A stretch of DNA of 64,000 nucleotides from positions 14,433,580 through 14,497,579 of the forward strand of contig OY720344.1 of NCBI GenBank assembly GCA_963082975.1, read 5' to 3'. A program made the position numbers and the translations under genes. The notes beneath the pieces were generated by a model. It was not told the DNA's origin, made no database searches, and was given only the letters and a program-made list of their open reading frames with translations. Of the stretch, positions 1-12,341 are shown in pieces. Numbering within the stretch: position 1 is the first letter of the stretch; each line of letters opens with the position of its first letter. The DNA is from Labia minor (taxonomy: Eukaryota; Arthropoda; Insecta; Dermaptera; Spongiphoridae).

Positions 1-1121
1 AATCAATATTTGAACATTTTCTTTTTTTTTAAACTGGAAATACAAAAATATAGGGATTCCAATCTTTCTTAATTTAATCAATCAATTTATTTTCTTTCAT
101 TCAATTTTTTTTTTTTAATTCAACTGTTCATGTTTAATTTAAAATATTAAAGCACAATTATAAATATATAAATATTCGTTGAATTTTGTAATAATATATG
201 AAGAGAAGTTGCGATTCTTATCTTCCATGCCAACTCATTAAATGACTCTCTAATTATCCTTAGGTTAAGGGCAGTAGAGAGAGATTCAGACAACCTGAGA
301 ATTTATTAGACTGATTTTTTGTCTTGTGTCGCTTTAGATGAGATGAAGGATAAAATAATTAAACAAGAATGCAGATCAAAGGCAAAATTGAACTCCGAGA
401 CATCTGAATTACAATTATGACCATAAACAAATCTAGTTGAGTAATTTAAACTTAAAACAAAAACAAATTCTTTGTTTGAAAATGACTTGGATAAATGGAT
501 AACAAACTATCTGTAAACTTTAATGTTCATAATTAAATCAAATAAAAAATAAAACTTCTCGCTAATTATATTATGAGACTATAGTTCCGGAAATTTTGCC
601 TTTAGCTATTACTCAATATAATGGTAATGGCTAGCAAAGCCAATGAGATTCAAAGAATAGAGAAATTCAATGAATGAGAAATAGAAAAAAAAATACAAGA
701 AAAGTGAAGATAAGTCTCATGGTAACATCTAATGGAAATAAATGAATGTTCTTGAAAGAATGAAGATATAGAAAAAAAAAACTTGAAAGATATTCGAATT
801 TGAAAATATATCAATAAAATTACACTAAAACAAATAAAAGAATATTTACCTATAATATAATATAATATAACATAATACACTTAAGAGACAATTGTATTTA
901 AATATTAATGATTTATTTGAAAATGAATAAGAAATTTTAATCAAAAATATTTCTTTATAATTATTATTTAATAGAAATTGGAATAAATTATTTTTTTTTA
1001 TTTTGCACTTGTTGAATATAATTTGAACCTTTCTAACTTTTTATGGATTATCAGGGTAAATTTAAAAAGATTTCCTTGGAAATATATTCTAATTTTTAAT
1101 CAACCATTTTTAAATTTTTAC
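1..1121. other. AT-rich intergenic DNA, no gene seen
   Basis: Homopolymer runs and stop-rich frames on both strands. The less AT-biased part is about 225-320. No TE terminus or coding signature recognised. Confidence 0.6.
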
Positions 1122-1510
1122 ATGCCGACGATAGAAAGAGAAGGTATTGTTTTCACACCAAATTTCTCATGTAGATTTTACCTATTTCCACGAATCATGC
1201 ATTTTGTTAACAGAAAAAAGTATTTTTAGCATGATGTCTGTCCGTCTGTCCGTCCGTCCGTTTGACCATTGTGTGTCCGTTTAGCTTGATAAAATTTGGT
1301 ATATTTAGTTAATGCATCAGAAGCATGAATTCATCAACTTTTGGTGTATATCTGGAAACAGGAAGTGGTAGTTTACAAAGTATTAATTTTATATTCATTG
1401 TCGGAAATTTTTTATTACATTAAACTAACTGGTGAAATAGAATATATGTATATATATATATATAAGTTTTTAATTATTTTTAAATTTGTGCCTGGCCACA
1501 GCTCATTTTA
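1122..1510 (+). mobile_element. Short family-B HINE/DINE-1-like element (copy B1)
   Basis: Starts with the family-B 5' block (CCGACGATAG, then TTTTCACACCAAATTTC), followed by a TCCG/TCTG microsatellite at about 1231-1262, the shared core (GATAAAATTTGGTATATTT) and the GGAAGTGGTAGT block. It ends in the short-subfamily 3' signature GTGCCTGGCCACAGCTCATT. The 3' sub-terminal repeat is lost and the second half is largely replaced by AT sequence. The structure matches non-autonomous Helentron (HINE) elements. It encodes nothing credible. Confidence 0.7.
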
Positions 1511-4373
1511 CTAAATTCTTTATTGAATAAACCTCTTTTAACGCAATGATTATTCAAATAATTAAAATTACAATTTTATAATATTTACTTATAATATAAT
1601 TTTAATAAATTTAATTTTTCCAACAATATCAAATGAGAATGTACTTTATTTGTTTGTTTGTTTTGTTTTGGGCTGTAGGAAATACATACACAAAAAAAAT
1701 GGAAACAAGTTAGTCTCATTTGATTTGTATACAAAGAAGTGGGCGAGTTTGGAAACACTTGGTTCAAGATTCCACCCGGGTTGGATAAATAAAGAGAATG
1801 TTAAGAATGCTTAAATACTCGGTTTGCATTCCCAATGAATTGTAGTCAATATTAATAACTCGTCGAAAGTCGACGAGGAGTTGTCCAAAGTCAAGCTAAT
1901 TATAGTAAAAGAACCATTCGTATCCTATTCTCAGTCAAAAGAGACAAAGAGGCTCTTTGATTTTTTTTTGTTTTAATAATAAGGATTGAAAGAGATAAAA
2001 AAAAAATATAAATACAAATCATAAGTCAAAATTTGACTCGTGCAGAAGGAAGAAGAGAAAGATTAAAGGGTGAATTTCAATTTTTTTCATTAAGAAACTG
2101 CAAAATTAAAATGTATAAATAATTTATCTATTGATTGAATATTTAAAACTATTTCTCTCTTAAATTAAATGGAACATATATCTTTATGATAAAATATGAT
2201 TAAACTATCAAATGTGTGTGAAAACAAAATTATTTCTCTTGTTGAAAACAAAACTTTCAATATTTTTTTAATCTTTTTATTAATTTCATTTTTTTTTTGT
2301 AGAAAAATCTAAATATTCTTTATTTATTTATTAAATATTTATTTTTATTGATATTTTATAAAACAAAATTGATTAAATATCTGATATGATATTTTTCTTT
2401 TTAAAATTTAGAGGAAAATGTAAATCTATGAAATGTTTCTAATAAATCACATGAGTAATATTAGTATTTGATAGATATGATATTAATAAAAAATGATTAC
2501 TGGTTTTTCAACCCTATGACCTCAGAAAATTAAAAACCCCCCTGCCAAGTAATAGAAACCCATTCATTATATGCCAGAGAACTGGGCTCAATATTTAATT
2601 CGCCTTCAAAAATATTTCTCAAACAAAATCAATTCTAATCGAAAAATGATTAATAAAGTATAAATCATTCACGATTTGTTTATTAAATGATAAATCTATG
2701 AGACGTTTTATGTATATGAATATAAAATATAGAATTAAGACAGATATTACTAATTAAAAAGAATATATAATATATAAATAAATACCTATATTAAATATAA
2801 ATATGAAAATTTAATTAATGGAATGAACATTGAGTAGTAATATTAATTAGTATTATTAATCATTGATTTTTCAAATGATTGAATCAAAATTCTTGTTCTT
2901 TATGTTCAAAACCAGTTTTATTTGCAAAATAAAAAAAAGAAAAAAATAAGAAAATTAAATTTAAAAAATATTATAAAGTGATAATATCTAACAAAGTCCA
3001 GCATATGTATAAATAAATAAAATATCCAATTCAATTATTTATAAAAATTTATATATAATAAAAATATTGATGACTGATGGATCTAAATCAGCTTGTAAGT
3101 TATTAGAAAATGACAGACCCACTAAATATCAACCACATGACAGTTTTAAATCATATGAAAAAGAAGATTATTATTTGGAAACCGCGGACACTTGTCATAT
3201 GAACTATTAATTATATTATATATTAAGTGTATATTAATGTAGAATTGAACTGATTATATATATTCCAATATTGAAGATAACATTTAGATCGATTTTTAAA
3301 TGTTGTTAAAAAATTTAATTATAAAGAATTGAGTTAATTACATTTGCCCCCGGTTTATTTTTTAAAAATGTTATTATGTTATTATAATTTATACAAAGAG
3401 TTTAAAAAAAATATTTTAAATCATATATTTCAATTATAATTAAGAAAAAATATTTACTCGCATATTTAAAATGGAAAGAATGCAGATTCGCTATTGGTAT
3501 TATTTAAACAGTGATATAATTTTTCTTTTCTTATTATTAAAAAAAAAAAACTTTTTTAATTTAAATATCATTAATATAATTTGAAAATTAGTCCATCTGT
3601 CATTTTCTTATATTGATGGATTTAATATAATTGCAACATCACATAATTAAATAATTATAAAAATGTATTTTAAATGTTTTTTTTTTTTAACATATAAAAG
3701 GAATATATAAGTATCTTTAAAAAAATTATTATAATATATAATTAATAATAAAAGATAATAAATGAATTTAATATAATGAATGAAGAGAATTAAAATGACT
3801 TCAAAATGTTTTCTTATTATCGAATCCGTGTAGTTTTTAAACAACACACTAATAAGTGTTAATCTCATGATTCTTTGAAATTGCATTTAATTGCACTAGC
3901 AGATTGTTTAAGTACAACTTGTAGTATTCTTTCTTTCATTATTCTAAGACAACATTCTTGAAATCATTAACTATGTATGTTTTACTATTACTATATTAAA
4001 ATTTCAAATAAGCAATCAAATAAATGTTGTGTCAGTCACTTGTTGACAGTCTTAACTTATTTATATATTCTTAAATTTTAAATGTATATTTTATGTATTA
4101 AATAAATAAGATTTATTATTATTTATTATCGTTTAAGCAAATGAAAATGAAATTATATTTACGAGATAGTTAAAGAAGGTACAGCCTGAGAATCCATTCC
4201 GTGTCTACTTGTTTTGAGCTCATAAAGTCATGGTTTCAAGAATAATAAAGAATCTAGTACTTATCAAAGCATCCGAGGTGAATGAATCGCAAGATGCTCG
4301 GATTATATCTATCTAAGGTGTAAAACCTTTTATACATAGATTTAAAATATCAGATTTATTAAAAAAAAAAAAT
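1511..4373. other. AT-rich desert
   Basis: No gene or recognisable TE end. Slightly GC-richer patches lie near 1770-1950, 2510-2600 and 4150-4320. A 19-nt perfect hairpin (8-bp arms CTCGTCGA/TCGACGAG) lies at 1859-1877. Poly-A and poly-T runs are frequent. Confidence 0.6.
1859..1877. other. Short perfect hairpin
   Basis: Arms CTCGTCGA and TCGACGAG flank a 3-nt loop (AAG). It stands out in the AT-rich surroundings. It could be a protein-binding palindrome or chance; no adjacent transcript is evident. Confidence 0.4.
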
Positions 4374-5039
4374 CTGGAGTGTCTCTACTCGACTATCCCG
4401 CAAATTTGAATTGGATTAAATAACATATATTAATTTAAATTAAATTAAATTAATTAAATTATAAATTAAAATTAATAAATAATATTTATTAAACCAGCGC
4501 ATGTTTGGTTCTTTGTTGATGGCACCACGTCACGTGAGATTTGCAGTGTTAAAAAATTAATTCTGGTACTTTCAGCGATTCAATCAAGTTGAAATTCTAT
4601 ATATAGCAGTTTTATACAATTATTAATCATATAAAAAATTATCAAACATATATCTTTATTTTTACGGTCACTTCAGAAGAAAAAAAATCAAAACGTTGTC
4701 AGTAATGACCCTCTTCCGGTTGAGCTACATTTCTCAAAAGTTGAGACAAAACTACGAATTTTGAATAATGCTAATGTACCAAATTTCATCATTCTAGCTC
4801 AAACCGTTTTTCCATAATCTTGGTTACATACACACACACACATACACACATACACACACACACATACACACATACACACGCATATATATATATATATATA
4901 TATATACAGAGAGAGAGAGAGACAGACATTTTTCCCAACCTTAGTGAAAATGATTCAGGAACCTTCAAAACGTATAAAAACATCAAAATCTCGACATCGA
5001 AAATTTTCGTGATCGCAATACTATTCTTACGAGATAGTA
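4374..5039 (-). mobile_element. Family-A HINE-like element (copy A1), full length
   Basis: Read on the minus strand it begins with ACTATCTCG, has (TC)n/(TA)n and (TG)n microsatellites in the middle (4820-4920 on plus), and the shared core AACGGTTTGAGCTAGAATGA. An AT-rich 3' block, the inverted sub-terminal repeat GCGGGATAGT and a hairpin next to CTCCAG close the element. The layout (inverted sub-terminal repeats, central microsatellite, 3' hairpin) is that of HINE/DINE-1-like Helentron derivatives. The small open frames across the CA repeat are repeat artefacts. Confidence 0.75.
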
Positions 5040-5266
5040 ACAAAAATAAAATAAGTTTTTCATTTTTTATTTTATCTTAATGTTGATAAAAATACTTTAT
5101 TTATTTACAATTATGCATTATTTGGAGCATGAATTAAAGAACAATTTTTTTTTAGTTACTTATGTAAACTTTTAGTAACAGTTTCAAAGAAAGTTGATTG
5201 AAATTTAAAAATATCTATGCTAGACAATTTTCTGTTTATGAATAGTGGAGCAAAATTGAAACACAA

Positions 5267-5362
5267 ATAATTTAATATTTTATTTATTTATTTTATTTAT
5301 TTATTTTATTTATTTATTTTATTTATTTATTTTTATTTTATTTATTTATTTTATTTATTCAT
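5267..5362. repeat. TTTA-rich minisatellite
   Basis: Tandem TTTATTTATTTA units separated by extra T residues, about 95 bp in all. Low complexity, no coding potential. Confidence 0.75.
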
Positions 5363-6759
5363 TTTTTTTGTAAATAAATTACTCTTACAATTTTGTTTAA
5401 AATTTATTAAATTATTTCATTAAAAATTTATTTTCAAGTTATAATAATTATAATTTTTTTATTATATAAACATAATAGAAATAATATATATATATTTTTA
5501 AATTATATAAGTTTTGAAAGAAAATTTTAAAAAAATATAATATAATTATTTTTTTATTTTTTAATATTCCTCAAATATATACATACATATACATGCAGTT
5601 TTGATGGAAATTTCTGAGTGTAATAATACATATTTAATGTTAATTAATTTTTATTTTTGTAGACGTACATCACACAAATTTCCTATGTGATATTCAATTA
5701 TAAAATAAAAATACAAAATAAATTTTTATGAATAAATAAATAATTCAATTTAATAATGATATAAATTAATAATTAATATAAAAATATGTGTGGGAGGAGG
5801 ATAAAAACTCGTTTTTCTTGCAATATCACTTATAATTTTTTTTTTAACACATAAGATGTGCTCCTCCTGCCTCCTTCTTTTTAAAGATCTAAAGAACAGA
5901 TGAAGGACACAGTGAAAACATCAAATGAGCATTGACACTTCTTTGCCAATAAATACTATATATATATATTATACTAATATAAATACTAAATAATTTTATT
6001 ATTGAACTTATGTTGCCTACTTATACTACTCTTAGTTACAAATTTATAATACTAAAATAATCAAGTTTAATATTTTTAAATATGTAGTTATTGAAAATTA
6101 ATTAGTATAGAAAATCTCACGTTATTTATATATATATATATATTGTATTAATTTATTATATTTTTAAAGATAAAATTTATGACTTTTATTATATACTAAA
6201 ATGAAATATAGCATAGAAACTTTAGATCAACCCTTAATTATATGGCATCTCAATTTTATCACAATAAAATTATTTTATGACATCATGAATTGTGCAAATG
6301 TATAAAATATATATATATAAATGCATCATTGGATAATATTACAAAATATTGATTATTTTGACATTAATTATTAATCAATTTATTTATTATTATGAATAAA
6401 AGTGTTTGAATGATTGAATTATGAAATTATGATATGTATTGGGAATCCAATTGAAAATATGTCATAATGATATAAATAATGGTTTCATTTTATTCCTTTT
6501 ATAATTTATTCATATTTTCACTAACAACTTGTTAAAATAATTTCTTAAAATTTCCTTCAAGTCTCCAATCCTTTGATTCTGCCGCTACCTTTAATATAAT
6601 TAAAGATTTATTTTAATTTCAAATGTTTATATCAATTTTCAAAGAGAAAAATGTTTTCAGCCTTGAATAGACATAATCACTAGTATGTCTATATAAAGAT
6701 AACTTGATTAACATAAATAAAAAAAAAAAGCACTGGGTAATTTATTGAGTCTTTCCTAG
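5363..6759. other. AT-rich desert
   Basis: Many TA dinucleotide tracts (for example 6128-6142). No gene, TE terminus or RNA signature seen. Confidence 0.6.
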
Positions 6760-7070
6760 TATCCATTGGCCAGATCTGCTCGGCTACTCCGCCCAAGTTG
6801 CTTGGACAAGAAGAGGATGAGTCTTGCATTTTTACACCTGCACCGTGCTATTGGCCACTTAAATAAATCACAGCCACGTCAAAACGGAAGCCGGCCTCAA
6901 GAAGAAACCGCGTGAAGAGGAAATATGTTTCTTTGGTTCAAACGACGCTACGGCTGCGACACAAACAGAAAGAATGAACGAGCTAAAGCCGCTAAAGTTG
7001 CTCGTGCTTGCCTCTCAAGACAATTCACCATATAGAAACTTGATCTAGCCAGAAAGGAGCTTTATCTACT
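6760..7070. other. GC-richer unique island, candidate regulatory or conserved element
   Basis: About 300 bp of distinctly more complex, GC-richer sequence between AT deserts. It includes TTGGCCAGATCTGCTCGG, TTTTACACCTGCACC and CTATTGGCCACTTAAATAAA. No open frame of useful length crosses it and it matches none of the repeat families in this window. It could be a cis-regulatory element, a short exon or an unrecognised TE; which one is not visible from sequence alone. Confidence 0.35.
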
Positions 7071-7757
7071 CCAGGGAGAAAATTATATAACAATATCGCA
7101 TTTACTATTAAAGAGAAGAAAGAGATTCAAATCTCAAAAGAAATGAATAATAATCAAATAATCAAAATAATATATGGAAATGACATCTCATCTAAGAAAA
7201 TATTTTTTTTATATGCATATCAATCGATATGGCCACAGATTATATATTTATTTTATATATAATAAGACTGAATATAACCAAACTAAAGTCAAAACATTAT
7301 GAAATAGGATCATGCTCTTGGAGACAAATTTCTAATTGTTTATGAATGGAAAACTCTATCTTTTCATAATAATTATTATTATTATTAATATTAAATGTTG
7401 CATCGATTATAATTACAAACTTAATTGTAATTATATATATATATTGTCTTATATTGGAAGCTTAGTATGGGTTGGGTTATGAAAAAAATGGGTTTTAAAA
7501 TTAATAAATTTAGTGTTGAATATAATTTGGTAGCACTCTGGTTGATTTTGAATAGAAAATAGTTTGGTGAATCCAATGACGGTAGATAAAGAAAGTTGAA
7601 TTCATTCAGAAGAAAAATCAAATATTAAATCAAGATAAAATTAATATTTAATAATAAAAGAATTTAACATAATTATAAAAAGGTAATTGATAATAAAGTA
7701 AAGTTATTTATTTAATATTAGATTATAAAATCAAATTTTAATATTTAATAAGCAATA
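7071..7757. other. AT-rich DNA, no gene seen
   Basis: Low-complexity AT DNA with (ATT)n near 7370-7390 and (TA)n near 7435. The open frame here has no recognisable domain and AT-driven composition. Confidence 0.55.
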
Positions 7758-8240
7758 AGGAGGCAGCTAGCCGAGCGTGTAGCATAACAATTTTCTACAC
7801 AAGAAGTCGGCGTTCGATTCCAACTAAGAACAAATTTTTCTAATAAAAATTCAATTTAACATCAGCTGCCTCCGGCTCCAGGAACTGTCAGTTCCTGGTT
7901 CTATACATGCGGAAGGCAACTGGAAACCACCGCATTAACATTCCCAAGAAAAATTATCATGGCTGGGCGGCTTCTAAGGCTATCCTAGTCATGATGATAG
8001 CCAAACTCCGAAACGGAGACGGCACCATAAGAAGAAGAATATGCAATTGCAATTTTAATAATGGTCGAGCACTTAGTTGTTATTGTAAATATGAATACTT
8101 GGAGCAAATAGATACATGAGTCTTCAGTTAGTTAGTTCTTCAGGTTTCAATGAGATATCTTCTGTGGGCTGGCGATTGCTGTGGGGGTGGAAGTCGGCCG
8201 TGATGTCTGCTCCCGGGACTGGAATCCATTTATTGATGAT
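7758..8240 (+). mobile_element. tRNA-derived SINE (family E)
   Basis: A pol III box A-like TAGCCGAGCGTG (7768-7779) is followed at normal tRNA spacing by box B-like GTTCGATTCC (7812-7821). The SINE body has a perfect 21-nt palindrome (7878-7898) and a GC-rich core (AAGGCAACTGGAAACCACCG, then CATTCCCAAGAAAAAT) resembling conserved SINE core domains. The 3' end is uncertain because no clear tail or target duplication was found; it may stop near 8110 or extend past 8240. The open frames inside are by-products. Confidence 0.6.
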
Positions 8241-8629
8241 TTGTCTCTCTATTATCTATTCCGAAGACTGATTAAAATTTTTCCTTACATCCCCTCCTTT
8301 TCAATAACTCACCCCCATCTTGTACACATGTGTTGGCTCTCGCAAATATTCGGACACCACATGTCATGTAAATTTATAAGTTTAAAAAAAGCAATTTATG
8401 AAATATTTTCTCTTCTTCATTTGAAAATACTTTTGTTTATCTTTTTGGTTTTTAGGTCCCTTGTTCACTTAAAATTTTAAGAAACATGTCATGAAATTTA
8501 TTGAGGGTGTTGACGTGAGGAGGTCAATGTTTGTTATAAATGTATAAATTTATAGTATTTTTACTATATTTCTCTATTAAATGGCACTTTTATGCTTATA
8601 TATATGCAAATATATATAGAAAGGTTCCA
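8241..8629. other. Moderately AT-rich DNA, no gene seen
   Basis: Sequence between two SINE-like elements. The reading frame at 8181-8480 runs out of the SINE and shows no domain. Confidence 0.45.
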
Positions 8630-8800
8630 CTGTAGTCTGAGGGGTAGCACCTTTGTTTTTAAAGCTTGTAGGTTCACTTTCATTCAATTTTCAGCCTAAT
8701 CAAGAAAATCAAGATAAAGATTGAGCATGTATTTATGTATATATGTAGTAGTAGTCTATGACTTTGGGGGTATTTGATTATAGAATGCTTTATAAAGTTT
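8630..8800 (+). mobile_element. Diverged SINE sharing its tail with the 48-kb SINE family
   Basis: A tRNA-like head (GTAGTCTGAGGGGTAGCACC, box B-like GGTTCACTTTC at 8671-8681) precedes ATCAAGAAAATCAAGATAAA (8699-8718). That segment is nearly identical to the 3' part of the SINEs at 48150 and 52763. Similar tails on different heads suggest mobilisation by the same LINE. Boundaries are approximate. Confidence 0.5.
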
Positions 8801-10669
8801 ATAGTCCTAAAAAATATGAATTTACAGGATTTAAGAAAAAAGAGCCTTTATTTATCTTCCCAACAAGATTAAAATAATAAAGTTGTTGGACCAAATATCG
8901 ATGGGTAGATCAAGGAATTATTGCATTGGGGAAATATAGAAATTGAAGGGAAATGGATCGAATAAAGATCGTATAATTAAAGTTAATATGGAAATCGATT
9001 AAATTAAAAATTAAAATTATAAAATGGGATACTAAAATAATACTTTTAGTTCTTCTTTATATTCCCTACTTGGTAAATATACTTTTACTAATTTATGAAT
9101 TTTATTTTCGACGTTACTAATATTATTCTTTAGAATAGATAATATAAAGCATCTCAAAGTTTTGAATAGATGGATCAAATTGTAAATTAAAAAAAAAATG
9201 AATGTTATTAAAAATTGCAAAAAATATGAATATCCTATAATTAATTATTTACTAAATGAATTAAAATAAAATCTTTAAATTAGTATAAATTCAAAATTCA
9301 AAATACGACTTGACTCAAAAAAAAAAACTTTGTTCAATTAATTCATTATTTCTCTATTCAGGGTTAATTAAGTAAATCATCTCGCTAAAATATCTCAAAA
9401 TATAAAATACAAAAATACATTTAATATGAAAATTCATATTTGTGACAACAATTTCGATAATATTTTTAAAAATAAAAGTACTTATGAATGAATATTCAAG
9501 TAAAGATGTTTATCGACTGATATTTCAAAGAAAAATGAATGGTCTTTTTACTTTTTTTATTTCTTATTAAGTGCACAACAATATTTTATCTATTTCTATA
9601 CTAAATCCTTCTTGTAATTCTGAATCCTTTGGTATTATTCCAAAATACAATTTACTATAAATTATTTTTTATGAATATATCTAAGTAAGTATATATTATT
9701 ATAATATTAATATTATTAGTTTTCAAAGGAAGGTTGAATAATTGCAAGGCTATCGTAGAAGCTTTTTAAACCTTTACGTTATGCGTTTCCTCCCTGACGT
9801 ATCAACTTGGACAAAGAATTGTTTTTTTTTATAAAAAAAAAACTCAAATCATGGAAGAGCAACGAAAAGTAAATGTGACAATGAACTTTCAAATTAAAAA
9901 AGAGATTGTCAAAAGAACTATATGATTTTTGTTCTGATAAATGTATGAGCAGAAAAAAAAAATGTTTTTTTTTTTATGGATGGGTAGATCGATACACTAT
10001 CTATTTTATTCTAACAATTTAATTCTTATTAATATTCATTTTTATCAATATCTTTATTTTTCTTCCTCGAAATTATGATAATAACATTTTGCTTTTAATT
10101 GAAAGTACATTTATTTTACGTTTTTTGGATATTCTCCAAGTCATTAAAAATAAGTGTTCTATTATAGGATATTAATAGGATACTGTTGAATCTTCGATTT
10201 GATTAAAGTGTTGTCATTCTCAAATGAATTCAACATTTTTTTTTTTTTTTTAATTTTCTAAATGGTTCTTTTTCATTAAATTCATTTTCATATTTATCTG
10301 CCTGATTGATTATACCTATTAAAGATATACTCAACTTAAAAAGGATTTAGTATAATAATTGCCATATATTTTATAATCGAGATAAAAGTAGGCTAAAGAG
10401 ATTAAAGAAATTTGGTGAAATCAATTAAAATTCAATTAATAATAAGCTAAAATAATTTTTTTCTTTCTTTTTTTTACAAGAAATTTATTGAAAATGATTT
10501 CAGTTACTAAAATTAATTTATCAACCAAATTAAAAGAAAAAAAGAAGGGATATATAAAATAATTGAAAGTATGAATTCAGTTAAGTGAATTGAAATACTC
10601 ACATTTTTTTTATTTGAAATTGAATTTAAAAGTTACTTTTAAATATATGTACCTATGTATATCTTTTTT
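8801..10669. other. AT-rich desert
   Basis: No gene or TE end recognised. Poly-A/T runs at 9820-9842, 9952-9976 and 10238-10251. Confidence 0.6.
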
Positions 10670-11275
10670 ACTATCTCGCCTGAGATAGTATTGCGATCAC
10701 GAAAATTTTCGATTTTGGGATTTTTATGTCTTTATACGTTTTGAAGGTTCCTGAAACATTTTCACTAAGGTTGAGAAAAATGTCTGTCTCTGTGTGTGTA
10801 TGTGTGTATGTAGACAAGATTACTCAAAAACGGTTTGAGCTAGAATCATGATATTTGGTACATGTGCATTATTCAAAATTCATAGTTTTCTATCAACTTT
10901 TGAGAAATGAAGCTCAACCGGAAGAGGGTCATTACTTACAACGTTTTGATTTTTTTTCTTCTAAAGTGACTATAAAAATAAAGATATATGTTTGATAATT
11001 TTTCACGTGATTAATGATTGTATAAAACTGCTATATATAAAATTTCAGCTTGTTTGAATCGCTGAAAGTACCAGAATTAATTTTTTAACACTGCAAAACT
11101 CACGCGCCAATACGTGACGTGTTTCCATCAACAAAGAGCCAAACATGCGTTGGTTTAATAAATATTATTTATTAATTTTAATTTATAATTTATAATTAAT
11201 TAAATTTAATTTAAATTAATATATGTTATTTAATCCAATTCAAATTTGCGAGATAGTCGAGTGGAGACACTCCAG
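10670..11275 (+). mobile_element. Family-A HINE-like element (copy A2), full length
   Basis: Runs from ACTATCTCGCC to GCGAGATAGT plus a GAGTG-GAGA-CACTC hairpin and a terminal CAG. A (TG)n tract lies at about 10790-10810, followed by AACGGTTTGAGCTAGAATCA and the CAACCGGAAGAGGGTCATTA block. It sits after a T run and before CTTAT, consistent with Helentron insertion into T-rich targets. Only the AT-rich 3' block varies much between copies. Confidence 0.78.
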
Positions 11276-11754
11276 CTTATTTTGAAATATTATATTATAA
11301 TTTAATTAATCAAATCTTAAATATTTTTCGTTTTATCGGTTCTGAAATAAAACAGAAAATTTGGATCATTCTCTAATTTCAAACTTTATGAAATTAAATA
11401 GTAATAATATATTGAGAAAATAATAATTTTTATTTTTATTAATTGGTTGATTATTAAATTCTAAAAAATTAAATAAAATTTGGATAAACTCGAATACTGA
11501 AATCATGCTAAATGTTTTGATGTATAAATAGAAGAACAAGTCAATTTTAAATGAAATTTATATAATAAAAAATAAATATTAAGTAAACAAGTGATATGAT
11601 CTTTGTAATTATTTTTTTTCCAATATAAATTTTATTTAATGAAAATTAAATTAAATTGTATTAAATCATTTGAAATTAAATTAGAGAAAATTTTTATGGG
11701 ATCATTTGAGGTAGCGAAAATTAATAAAAACGTTTTGTAACCAAATTAAAAAAT
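11276..11754. other. AT-rich DNA, no gene seen
   Basis: Low-complexity AT sequence between copy A2 and the GC-richer island; nothing recognised. Confidence 0.6.
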
Positions 11755-12110
11755 GAAACTCTCATCGACTTGCTTGCGACTAACAACGATGACGTCATTA
11801 AGCCCTGGCGCCAACCATTGCAAATGTCCTCCAAAGTTTTCAATAGCAATTCATAAATCATTACAATCGACAATAATTTGACAATGATGTTTCCAGAAGG
11901 AGGTGTCTATCTTCTCTGTTTATCTGTCTGACTAAATTGTAGGCGGCCTCAAGTCGAGAGGAGCAATTATATCCTTATATATCTGGGCTCTTCTCAGACC
12001 AACCACGATTTTAAAATCTCAACAACTCTTATGAACTTGTCAGTCATCATCATCATCATCATCATCATCATTATCATTATCATCATCTTCAAAATTTATC
12101 TTTTCTACTT
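11755..12110. promoter_or_regulatory. Candidate regulatory island with CRE and E2F-like sites
   Basis: A GC-richer, non-repetitive stretch with a perfect CRE palindrome TGACGTCA (11790-11797) and GGCGCCAA (11807-11814, E2F-like). It ends in a (CAT)n microsatellite (12044-12088). No open frame fits and no known TE family matches. Calling it regulatory is an inference from composition and motifs only. Confidence 0.35.
12044..12088. repeat. (CAT)n trinucleotide microsatellite
   Basis: About ten CAT units followed by interrupted CATTAT units. Confidence 0.85.
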
Positions 12111-12341
12111 TCTAATTCTTTTGTTCCTTGTTAACGTTATTTTATAATTATTTATTTCTTATTTATACATTTATTCAAAGTATTTATTGAATGATAAGAT
12201 AAGGGTTTGTGTTCATCAAAAAGATTTATTTGAAATTATTCTATTAATGATTAATAATTGGATATCAAATAATAAATTTATTTATTTAATTTTAAATAAT
12301 ATATAAAATAAAATTATTGAATGATTTATTACTTATTTGCA

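Noticed and set aside
1231-1262. CRISPR-like short repeats (TCCG units)
   Set aside because: Eukaryotic microsatellite inside a DINE-1-like element; no spacer structure.
4789-5080. Overlapping open frames on both strands across a CA/TA/GA repeat
   Set aside because: They translate microsatellite sequence (THTHTH, IYIYI) inside family-A copy A1; not genes.
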